Source: Nissolia schottii (taxonomy: Eukaryota; Streptophyta; Magnoliopsida; Fabales; Fabaceae). Taken from it: a DNA stretch of 64,000 nt. Under the pieces are notes generated by a model. The model saw nothing but the letters and a program-made list of their open reading frames with translations. It was not told where the DNA came from and made no database searches. Shown piece after piece: positions 37,353 through 47,208 of the stretch (its first letter is position 1; every line of letters begins with the position of its first letter). The stretch lies in NCBI GenBank assembly GCA_003254905.1, contig QANU01067059.1, positions 192,684 through 256,683 of the forward strand, given 5' to 3'. Position numbers and translations under genes: made by a program.

Positions 37353-37970
37353 TTAAAAGCCCTCCTTAAAAGTAGTAGTGGAGGAGGAAGGTATCATGGT
37401 AGCTAGCGTCAGGTTAAGATCAACATCATCACCATCACTATTCTTGTGTACTTGTTCTATGAAGTGCCCTTTCTCTATTGCCATGTCTCCTGCACCGCTG
37501 CTTGGACTCACAACAGCACCAACCTCATCATTAGGGGTCATAGAGGGCAAAGGCTGTGGGGCCCTTGCACTAGGGAAGCAGTGAGCTCCACGTGGCGGCC
37601 ACGATGGCGATGGACCGTGTGTGGGGTCAGACGAAGAAGAAGAAGGGGAATTGGAGAAGCGCTGGTGATGGGGAAGGAGGGGAAGGGCGAGGCGCTGGAA
37701 GCGTGCAAGGGTGGCCACTTGGCGCTCCTTCTTGTGGGCGTTTTGGTGGCCACCGAGTGCTTGGGAATTGGAGTACTCGCGGTGACAGTAGTGGCATTTG
37801 AACCTCTTGTTGGCTTCGGCTTCGGCTTCGGCTTCGGCTTCGCTGCAGGTTCTTGATGGGGTCAGTAAGGGGAAACCGAAGAGCTTAGGCGGCGTCGTTG
37901 TTGTTGTTGTTGATGAAGAGGAAGGTTTGGGAAAAGGGTTATGAGGGTTAGGGTTTTCTGATGCACTCAT
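37353..37970 (-). CDS. Single C2H2 (QALGGH) zinc-finger protein with EAR motif, GIS/ZFP5-like
   Basis: 205 residues, intronless. One plant-type finger at residues 57-79: [20 protein letters not shown] then NAH, with Cys59, Cys62, His75 and His79 (C-X2-C-X12-H-X3-H). Upstream is KLFGFPL (residues 29-35), the short motif shared by the GIS/ZFP5/ZFP6/ZFP8 group. A basic KKERQ follows the finger. DLNLTL at 184-189 is an EAR repression motif. In Arabidopsis this group acts downstream of gibberellin and cytokinin in trichome initiation; transfer of that role is inference. An earlier in-frame ATG at 38024 overlaps the TATA box, so 37970 (MSASENPN..) is preferred. A coding (Glu-Ala)n repeat precedes the finger. 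A 136-residue frame on the opposite strand is a shadow. Confidence 0.9.
   Translation of the reverse strand: MSASENPNPHNPFPKPSSSSTTTTTTPPKLFGFPLLTPSRTCSEAEAEAEAEANKRFKCHYCHREYSNSQALGGHQNAHKKERQVATLARFQRLALPLLPHHQRFSNSPSSSSSDPTHGPSPSWPPRGAHCFPSARAPQPLPSMTPNDEVGAVVSPSSGAGDMAIEKGHFIEQVHKNSDGDDVDLNLTLATMIPSSSTTTFKEGF
37812..37845. repeat. Coding hexanucleotide repeat (Glu-Ala)n
   Basis: GGCTTC repeated about five times on the plus strand gives [10 protein letters not shown] in the zinc-finger protein just before the finger. Likely to vary in length between alleles. Confidence 0.85.
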
Positions 37971-38021
37971 AATGACTTGCTTGTATATGGTGTTGAGTGC
38001 TATGGTAGTGCTATGCACACA

Positions 38022-38030
38022 CATATATAG
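38022..38030 (-). promoter_or_regulatory. Probable TATA box of the zinc-finger gene
   Basis: The minus strand reads CTATATATG at 38030-38022, about 55 bp before the preferred ATG at 37970. This allows a short leader of about 25 nt. The MULE begins only about 80 bp further upstream. Confidence 0.6.
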
Positions 38031-38108
38031 ACAAGAGCCTGGTTAACTTTACAGGTAGTACCTAATGCTGCAAAGTTAAGACAAATGTTAGGTCCGGTTA
38101 TTTTTTAA

Positions 38109-40062
38109 CCGAAATGTTTTATGTACACCCCCAATCCATACACCCGTATTTTATACGGTTTGAATGACAATTAATACAGAATAAAGTATACTTTCCTTAT
38201 TTGGAAACGACGCACTACCACACATTAGTTTTCTCATGTAATCAATCTCAAACGCGCCTCAATCCCGAACTCGTTCTCGTCATCATTTTCACTCATCGTC
38301 TTCATCCTCTCATCCTTATTCTGTTATGTTTATCATCATCATCCTCTCATCATCGTCATCCTTCTCATCCTCCTCATCTTCACCCTCTTATCATGTGAAA
38401 GTTGATTAAAATGGAATTAAGATGATAAAATGTTGGTTTTCTTTTAAAATTGATGAGATCTATCCTTTAACAATGATGGTAAGAGTGTATGTTGTAGAAT
38501 ATGATATCTGATTGGAGTGCACAAAGTAATATTGCAGAATATGATATCAGATTTTAGTGCACAAACATTATATGACGATGTGCACAAATATTATATGACC
38601 TTATGCACAAACATTAAACACTTGTTTATAGCACTGTGATTTCACTCAAACATAAATAAGTTCACAATCTTTATACATTTTGAATGAACAAACTTTATAA
38701 AAATTAGTTCATATACATGTGCGCACACACTTTTATACATTCTAATGCATAAACTCTACATATATGCTTATTACTTAATGTATAGTTAAGTATTTTTGCA
38801 GAATATGATATCAGATTTTAGTGCACAAACATTATATGACGATGTGCATAAACATTATATGTATGCACAAACATTAAGCACTTGTTTACAACACTGTGAT
38901 TTCACTCAAACATAAATAAGTTCACAATCTTTATATATTTTGAATGGACAAATTTTACAATTAGTTCAGATAAACCTAGTCACATAAACCCTAAACCATA
39001 ACAACATATATTTGCGCATCTTTTCAGAGACGTTATGTTAATCGCGCAGTGGAAACTTGCTCATTAACCAAGTTAGGAGGTAGATTCAGTTGAGTCGTTC
39101 TTTTTGTCCTTCAGTATGTGCTTATTCCAGAACCTACTTGTTGGTGTGGAAATTCAGTGTCATGCCAGAGTAGTTGTTGACCAGCTGATGCACAAACATT
39201 ACAGTCACACATACACAAACTTTATATGACATTGTGCACAAACTGTGCGCCGGTGCTGGATTGTGTGAAACATATTTGCCAGCATCCTTAGCAACAACTG
39301 CCCCTTTGAGTGACCGCAGAGGAGCCATTTCTGCAGCAACGAATAATTAACATCATGAATTTAATTCAAAAGCTTTTACTCACACCTTTATACATTCTAA
39401 TGCATAAACTTTGCATACATACATATTACTTAATGTATAGTAAAGTAATATTGCAGAATATGATGTCTAATTGGAGTGCACAAACATTATACGACTTAGT
39501 GCACAAACATTATATGACTTTCTGTACAAACATTAAGTACTTAGTGTACAACACTGATTTCAGTCAAACATAAATTAGCTCACAATCTTTTACACAATGC
39601 TTCGTGTTTCCACTAAACCTATACACCTTTACATACATCACCAAATTATAAAGTTAGACGTAAGGCATATCAACGAAAAGCATAAACAGTGAAATCAGTT
39701 TTGATGTACTCACCATTATTTGTTTTCTTGGGGGGGATATTTGATTGCGTTTGCTACATATTTGTGCAGAGGGCACGATGAGGTTGCAGAAGAGAGACAA
39801 AAGTGAAGAGAGAACGAAGAGAGGGGCAAGAATGTAGAGTGAAAAAGATTTGACGATAATGGTCATTGAAACGGTTCGTGCGTTTGAATCCTTATTTCCG
39901 AGATAAGGAAGTGGGAGGGTGAAGGTTACGCGTGTGTTTGACGCGCAAGTGAGCGAGAGTGAGAATGTGAGTGGAGTTGGCAGTTAATACATGGGGCCCA
40001 CCATATATTAATACAGGTTTTTGTATAATGTATGAATTTAGAGTGTACATGTAGCATAGCCG
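38109..40062. mobile_element. 1.95-kb non-autonomous MULE with internal repeats and captured fragments
   Basis: Target duplication ATTTTTTAA (38100-38108) and ATTTTTCAA (40063-40071), 8 of 9 identical. TIRs: CCGAAATGTTTTATGTACAC on the left; CGGCTATGCTACATGTACAC on the right, reversed. Distances from the conserved ATG-TACA core to the duplication (5 nt left, 6 nt right) are the same as in the 227-bp MITE at 4468, confirming one family. The interior has three related blocks (about 38540, 38810 and 39390) with GTGCACAAACATTATATGAC repeated, and gene-like fragments at 39080-39340. No transposase. Confidence 0.85.
39080..39345 (-). pseudogene. Captured gene fragments in the MULE, one like ribosomal protein S17
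   Basis: The minus strand reads QLVNNYSGMTLNFHTNK (about 39187-39137), then VLE after a stop. This resembles the conserved RPS17 segment RQVIE-YYS-MTLDFHTNKK-LEEV of the 40S ribosomal subunit. A second piece, MAPLRSLKGAVVAKDAGKYV (39328-39269), is unrecognised. Between them lie GTGCACAAAC-type repeats belonging to the element. The RPS17 link rests on about 17 residues from memory. Confidence 0.45.
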
Positions 40063-40860
40063 ATTTTTCAATTTAGATCCCGTCCAATATAATATAAAAA
40101 TGCTCTCCCTACACCGAAAATCATGTACATCTATGTTTAATTCTCATTTTCTCTCTTCTTTCCCCTTTTTTCCTCCTACTCTTCTTATTTGTTTCTTCTT
40201 ATTCTTTATTTTTTCTCTTTTATGTTCCACTCTTTGATCATTTTTCTTTTCCGCAAAACGTTATGGATCATGTAGTTTTCATTTTTGTTTATGTTATATT
40301 CATTGTATCTGGTTGCTCAAAAGTTTGTATGTTTGTAAAAAAAGTTTATGCATATTTGTTCAAAAGTTTGTGTGTGAGCACCAAAGTTTTCTTTTTTGCC
40401 CTCATTTTCGTTCTATCTTATTTGTTGGTTTTGGTTGTTCAAAAGTTTATGCATGTGCAGAAAAATTTGTGTAGTTTTATTCAAAAGTGTGCATGTGAGC
40501 ACTAGAGTTTGCGTATACTTATTCAAAAGTTTATACATGTGAGAACCAAAGGTTCCTTTTTTTTTTCGTTTTCGTTTTCGTTTTCATTTTGTCTTATCTT
40601 TTATTTTTGCCGGTGGTTGAAAAGTTTGTGAATGTGAACACAAAAGTTTGTGCATCTATTTTGGAATGTTTGTGTAGGATAGAGAGTGAGAAATAAAAGA
40701 GAGTGTGATTATTACTTTTAGCTATTTAATGCAATGCAGATTTGATTTTATTTAATTTTTGTATTTGAAAAAAGTTTGTGCACGTAATTGTCGTTGTATA
40801 TAATGTACGTATAGCTATACGGTAGCTGTACAGTGAATACAATTTCTACCTACCCCTAAT
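40063..40860. repeat. Possible decayed relative of the adjacent MULE
   Basis: The interior repeats CAAAAGTTTGTG and TGTGAGCAC many times, recalling the GTGCACAAAC repeats next door. The possible left end AAAATGCTCTCCCTACACCG has an imperfect inverted partner near 40830-40850. No target duplication was found. Confidence 0.3.
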
Positions 40861-43094
40861 ATTACTGTTCATAATATGAATACAAATGACAAAACTCCAA
40901 AGATAATTAGCATGCTAGAACTTAATTTGGACAAAAACATTATGGACGGTGGTTAGATATATGGAATGAAATGAAATTAATGATGTGATTCCTAAAGGTA
41001 AATATTTACTTCTCTTCTGTCAAATAATTGTCAAATTAGGACAAAATTATCTTTGTCAATTTTACTAATGTAATTGTTCTCACCTGAGGAGCGGCGTTGT
41101 CTTATTCCAATAGCGTCACAACGGCGAGCAACAATGGAGGTACTTGCAATTACAATGCTCAAGTTAGGAAAAAATCTAAAAGGTAGAATGTGTATGTGAA
41201 AAATGATTAGAAAGTACATATATACCTTGGGGCATGATAACCACCTCTTAATTATATCAGTATAAGAAAAATAGCATGTTGCGATAGAATTCACAGGAAA
41301 AAAAAAATACATTATTTATGGCAAAAGAACAATTTGCAGGGAAAATTGGACCTTTGATAAAGTGCCCTACGAAAATTACTTTGCAGTGGACTAAAGATCT
41401 GCGTGCAAAATTTGTGGCAGACTTTGCGGCAGAATTTTCTGTGGCAAAACCACATTTCTGTTAAAAAATCAAAATTCAACAAGGAATGACTATTTGCTGC
41501 AACTTTCCACGCAAAATTTGAAGACACAAGCTTGGATAAGATAATTATGTTTCATCATTTAAAAAATACTTTGTTTAGATAATGAAATTGCATAACTTAC
41601 TTTAGGCGGGGGGTGGCTGGTGACCGGTTGGGTTTGGCTAGCAACTGGCAGGGTTTAGGCAACCACCGGCAAATTCTAGGTGGCAACTCACAGGGTCGGG
41701 CTAGCACCCAGCAGGGCCTTGTTACCGACACTGGGCAGGGGCCGGCGATGAATAATGGATAGTTGACGACGAATGATGGTTGAGCTTGGGGGATGAAAAA
41801 GTCAAGACAATAAGTAGAGACGAGAAAGATTTTAGAATTTCTTATAACGATAAGAAAATTGAAATTCACTCTTTTAAAATATATGAAATACCTAAAAAAA
41901 TACTCAAAATTTTGAAATTCCTTTCACTTTGTATTCATATAAAAATTTTGTAGTAATTTAATTGAAATCCTTTAAAAAATTTATATGCCCTCTAAAAGTA
42001 CCTCATCCAAATACAACCTTAATAATTCATCTCCCATTAACTCCAAGATAATGTCTTCTACAATTTTAGTTAATAAAAGATTGTTTGGCTTCAAGCCTGT
42101 ACATGGACATCAAAGGACTCTTTCTAACAATGTATTTTTAACTTAAATATATTTTTAAATTCATATAAATATAAAAATCTATAGTTTTGTTCTCGACTTA
42201 ATTTTTTTTCTCAGCTTTTGTTCATTTTTTTTATGGGAAATAAATAATTTCATTCAAGAAGTCTAACAGAATTTACAAATTGAAAATACACTATACATTC
42301 TGAACCAACAAAATATTGTAGCTCTTCTTCTTGTCCAAATACTACCGATGCTAAAATATCTTTTATATTAGAGACCAATACGACAAGTGTTGCAGTTTGA
42401 AGAATGCATTGCACCTTTTTTTCGTAATAGATATGAATATCTTCGTCATCTGCAAGACTCTCTATAAAAGAAATATCATAAAGGGCGACAAACACGCCAC
42501 AAATGGAAGCAAATTACATACCACAAAAGGAAAACAAAAACACCACAAAGAGAATAACTATGTTCTTGATTTAAGATCTAGGCCACTTATTTAATGAAAA
42601 ATTCTAATTAACGAAAATGAAAATCGGTGGAGCAAAGGGAAAAGGATGATAGCCCCCTTAGAAACACTCATAAAGATAGAGATCAAAAGAAGAGAAGAGA
42701 AACTAGGAATGTGAAAAAATATTTAATATTAATATAAGTAAACATTTTAATCTTTACCATCAACTCAACTTTGTTAAGTAATGATGAGGTTAGCGGACAA
42801 ATAAATTGATCACACCTTGTCATGTTCTTTTATATATATATATATATATANTCTCACAGTAAGAGATTTTTTTACTCTATAAAATTTGCTTTTGCTATTT
42901 ATTCTTTTCTCTATCGTACTCCCAACAATATTTGACAGTGTTGGTGTAATACGAAAGAAGGATTTTTTTTTCCTCTCTCGGTGGAGGAAAAAACAACGGA
43001 TTTATTACATTTATATTGCCCACAAATGATTTATTTCCCATAATATGGTCCATGTAAAAAATTTACATGGGTCTGGGTCCCATATTTTTTTTTT
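40861..43094. other. Intergenic with transposon debris
   Basis: 41320-41530 contains AATTTGTGGCAGACTTTGCG and similar words like the subterminal repeats of the CACTA element at 45.5 kb. 41610-41760 is a locally GC-rich stretch repeating GGCAGGG and GCAACTGGC words. An AT run with one ambiguous base lies at 42833-42851. No gene is recognised. Confidence 0.4.
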
Positions 43095-43315
43095 CTTTCA
43101 ATTTTTAAAAAAGTCTGAATTCGCCACAGAGTATGGCGAATTCAAACTCCATTCGCCACAGGGTGTGGCAAATTCAGACTTTTTAAAAAAAGTATGAATT
43201 TGGCACACCCTGTGACGAATTCATATTTTATTTTATTTTTTTTATAAATGTCTGAATCTGCCACAGGGTGTGGCGAATTTAGACTTTTTTTTATTGGGTG
43301 TGGCGAATTCAGACA
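43095..43315. repeat. Cluster of short palindromes (GAATTCGCCACA..TGTGGCGAATTC)
   Basis: Five related units of about 30 bp, each nearly self-complementary: TCTGAATTCGCCACAG-AG-TATGGCGAATTC, TTCGCCACAGGGTGTGGCAA, GAATTTGGCACACCCTGTGA, TCTGAATCTGCCACAGGGTG and GGGTGTGGCGAATTCAGACA. T-rich spacers separate them. The third unit is inverted or relaxed relative to the others. Confidence 0.8.
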
Positions 43316-44642
43316 CAGGCCCATACAATTGTAATTTTGTGTTTCAAGCCATATTTTGATATATAACTTATACTACAACCATAGAAATGTAATGAGGCCA
43401 AAAACAACTCTACTATCACAATATCACGTGTACATTTTTTATTCTTATTGGTTGTGTTCTCTTGTGAAACCTGTATTAGGGCATACCTTCTTAATAACGG
43501 TAAAAGTTGATCACAAAATCACAAAAATAATCTCAAAAAAATTCACTCCTATATACTCTACATAGCGAGCCACCTACCTCATCACCCTCCTCTTCTTCCT
43601 TCTTCTCTCTCCCTCTTAATTAAAGTTCAAGTCTAATAACATAAGCTCATTTCTACCTTACTCACGTGTACCCAAAAGAAATAGAAAAACCCCATTGAAA
43701 AAGTATTGAGGATCGAAAACAAGAAAGGAAGAACAAGTCACCCGCATTTGTTCGAAGTTTAGGCTTGGTATAAGTGGGAACAATGAGATCATCAACTTTG
43801 CACATGAGATATGATATGGGGTTGAACATATGAGGCAGCCACCGCCTATATGGAGAATGACACAACTTTAAAGGGATGAAAATCTTTGTGGCAAAACCTT
43901 GTTCCCTTCTCGGTCACTTTAGATAACGTTTGGCTCATATCTTGAGACAAAAATATAGAGACAATTGGACAATAGACATACATCTCTCATGTTGTTTCTT
44001 TTTAGAGATATACAAATTAACATAAATTTGTCATTGAGATATATCTATTGTATCTCTCTTCTCAAAATGTACAGAAATTAATTTGAAAATTATCCTAGAG
44101 AATTTTACGGTTTTTTTTCTCTGTACTCTTTTCCATTTAAAAAATATGCAAATTTGTTTCAAGAACTTAAATGTTTTCAAATATTTATTTTCTAAACAAC
44201 AAATTATGAATTGTGAGAAAAAGAAAGATAAAGTCAATCTCCTGAGTGACATATTGATTTAGTTTATCAACTTTAAACCTTATGTACTTAATATAATATT
44301 TATGTATTTATATTCACCTAAAAGATAAGCCACTAGCCCACTAATTAAGCTTCAAATAACAAAAACAATTTCTCTGCTAGCTTTACCTTCTTGAACAGGA
44401 GCATTCAACTTTTGGATAGTTACCTTTCCCGAAATCGGAGCAAAGTCGATTTACTTCTTAGTACCCTCGGTCAAGAAAAGACCAAAAAATTAAAGGTGTT
44501 GGATGTGGAATCTGAATGAATCATTAGAAATTTACCTATATTCAATATATCATTTCCCATCAAACTGCTGTTCAACATGATACACAAAAGAATGATTCTT
44601 AAAATGCTCATTAAAAATTTAAGAACACCCATACTTTTTTAA
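43316..44642. other. Intergenic, no gene
   Basis: AT-rich; no coding frame or repeat recognised. Confidence 0.4.
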
Positions 44643-45442
44643 GGGTGTACATGACCCGGTCTGATAAGACGACTCAGTTTAAACCAAAGCCATTATGATA
44701 GGGTTTAGTTCAATTTATCTGAAAATCAAGTTGAGCAAACAAAAATTGGTTGATTCGATTGCTCTTGAGGACAAGCTTGGGCTTTTACTCAGGCAGCCCA
44801 AACTTGGCCCAAATATACACATACATAATAATAATATTATTATTATGAAAACTTTTTGAGAAATCTAACAAATCAATCTACATATCAACCTACACACTTT
44901 GATAAATGATATTTACATTTTAAGGGATAAAATAAAAAATAAAATATCAAGTGTCAATTATTAAAATGTGTAAGTTAATTGTTAGGTCTCTCAAACATTA
45001 CTCTATTATTATTTTTACCCTTAGCTACAATTTTTTAACTTTTTCTTAGTGACTTTTCCTTTCTCGCTTAGATTTTGTCTTATTTGTAATTGATGTGATC
45101 TTTTGTAAGAGGAAAATAATTAACTATCAACTCGGGGACTTATAAGAAATTCAATAGCATTCATTATTTAGCTTAGGTTTGCTCTTGGATGCACTTTTAG
45201 TTATACTTCTTCCCCGTTATTTGAGTTAGTTCGGTGTACTAAATATTTCTAACAAGAAAAAAAGTACTTATAAGAGAGCATTGATCCCAACCATATGGTC
45301 AAAATCCATTCTTCATTTGGCCTGAACATAATTGAGCTTACTCAGCCATAGGGTTGGTTTGGACTTGAAATTTGGCTCAACCAAAATATAGGGTCAGTTT
45401 GAGTGAACTCAAGTCTGTCATAACCCGGCCTATGTACACCCC
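44643..45442. mobile_element. TIR element of unknown superfamily, possibly hAT-like
   Basis: The left end GGGTGTACATGACCCGGTCT and the right end, reversed, GGGTGTACATAGGCCGGGTT form a TIR of about 18 bp. Length is about 800 bp with no transposase. The target duplication was not resolved. A smaller foldback element is nested inside. Confidence 0.55.
44850..45003. mobile_element. Nested foldback MITE
   Basis: Left arm TTTGAGAAATCTAACAAATC then CTACATATCAACCTACACAC; the right arm, reversed, is TTTGAGAGACCTAACAATTA then CTTACACATTTT. About 150 bp, wholly inside the 44643-45442 element. Confidence 0.6.
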
Positions 45443-46325
45443 TAATTTTAGGGGTGAAAGTGGGTTGATTCAATCTATCTAATCATTACTATAAAAACGC
45501 CCTCTACTAACAGATTTTACTAGCGGATATACACTACTAAAAAACTGTGAATTACTTGCAAAAATTTGCTACAAATTTTTTCCGTAAGTAATACCTGAGA
45601 ATTCTATTGCAAATTTTTGTTTTTGAGCAAGGCAATGAACATTTTGCTATAAATTAAAAAATTTACAGCAAAAATTCGCAAGTAAGTTTTTCTCCAAAAG
45701 GCAAACAATATTTAGCTGTGAATTTTGTTGCAAATTATTTTGCAGATAAAAAGTCAGCAAATAATTTTGTAAGGAGCTGGAGAAAAAAATGTCAAAAGGT
45801 TCGATGAAAACCATTTTCGTTGTTAATCCACAAGAAATAGTACATGCGAACTTACTTACAGATCTGTGGATTTAGCTGCGACTTTTGTTTCATGTGAATT
45901 TTGCAACGAATTTTCTTGTTGCGAACTACTTTGTTGCCGATTTTGTTGCGAAATAATTTTGCTGCGGATTTTTTTGCAGATTTATTTTATTGTGGATTTT
46001 CTTGCAAACTAGTTTGCTGCAAGTTTTGTTGGGAATTCTCTTTGTTATGGATTTAGTTGCGAGTTTTTGCTGCGGATTTTCTTGTGAATAGTTTGTTGCT
46101 GATTTAGTTACAACCTCTTTTTGTTACGAATTTAGTTGTGAGTTTGCTTTGAAGAGAATTTTCTAGCAAATAGTTTACTGCAAATTTAGTTGTTGCAAAT
46201 TTTCTTTGCTACGAATTTACTTTGTTGCAATTTTTCTTGCAAATCTATTTGTTATGGAGCACTACCACCATCGTCGCCACCACACCATGCTATCACCACT
46301 GTCTCTACCTTCACCACCACCATTA

Positions 46326-46326
46326 C

Positions 46327-46384
<58 letters not shown>
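46326..46384. repeat. (ATT)n microsatellite
   Basis: About 19 to 20 ATT units inside the inner CACTA element. The long Ile, Tyr or Leu frames here are artefacts of this repeat. Confidence 0.95.
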
Positions 46385-47072
46385 TTGTATTTATTAAGAG
46401 TGTAAAAAATTATATTACCTATATTATAATTCAACTATGTGTCTACTTTTTTGTTTTTCTTATTCTTGTCTTGTTATTTTTCCCTAAATTTTAGAACTCA
46501 TTCAAAACTAATTAAGTCATAGTTTCTTTCTTTTCCCCCATTTTTTTAACTCTCTTTATTGTAATGTACACTATAATTAAACCCCAAAAAAAGTAGAAAC
46601 TAAAAAAAGGTTGGTGACAATGGAGATCATGTTGAGTTTAGGAAGGAATAACGTGTAGGAATAAAGATGGTGTTGTAGTTTGAGAAACAAATATGAGTAA
46701 TTTGTTGGGAGGGAGTGGCAATAAAGTGATAAAAAATACGTTTGGTTGCACTTAACTTGGATGGTGTTTTTGTTAATGAGATATATAGAACAAAATTGGT
46801 GAAGTGAATGATGAACAAGAAAAAGATGGAGATAGAGAGGTTTGTGCTTTGAGCCCTTGAATGTTACTTAAGTATGTTTGTTTGTAACATACTATTGATT
46901 AATGCTGCAAATCGATTACCAACTAGTGGGTTTCATACTTAGTTATGTTCTTAAGAGACTTTTTGGCACTTAATATATATAATTTTGTGGCATAATTGTA
47001 TGGTCGGGTTGAAATTTTCTTTTTGATAAATATTCCACCATAAATGGTAGCACAACTAGCATAACAACACAA

Positions 47073-47208
47073 GTCCTACGTCGAACAACAAAAGGATGGG
47101 AAACTAAATTTTTAGTTATAAAAAATAAGTGTTGTGAGCCTAATAATAAAAACGCAAGTCCCACATCGGACAACACAAAGAGCGAAAACAAACATTTTAG
47201 TTATAAAA
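47073..47208 (+). promoter_or_regulatory. 85-bp tandem duplication with snRNA-promoter-like USE and TATA
   Basis: GTCCCACATCG at 47158-47168 matches the plant snRNA upstream sequence element (RTCCCACATCG). TATAAAA begins at 47202, 33 bp after it, the spacing used by Pol II snRNA genes. An older copy (GTCCTACGTCG at 47073-47083, TATAAAA from 47117) lies exactly 85 bp to the left with the same spacing. Downstream sequence does not resemble U1-U6 or U3. Confidence 0.45.

Noticed and set aside
37378-37856. Long frames on the strand opposite the zinc-finger gene
   Set aside because: Shadows of the GC-rich coding exon; the minus-strand frame has the zinc finger and EAR motif.
43095-43315. CRISPR-like array
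   Set aside because: Plant nuclear context, palindromic units of variable spacing, no constant spacer length and no cas genes.
46190-46494. Frames rich in Ile, Leu or Tyr
   Set aside because: Generated by the (ATT)n microsatellite.
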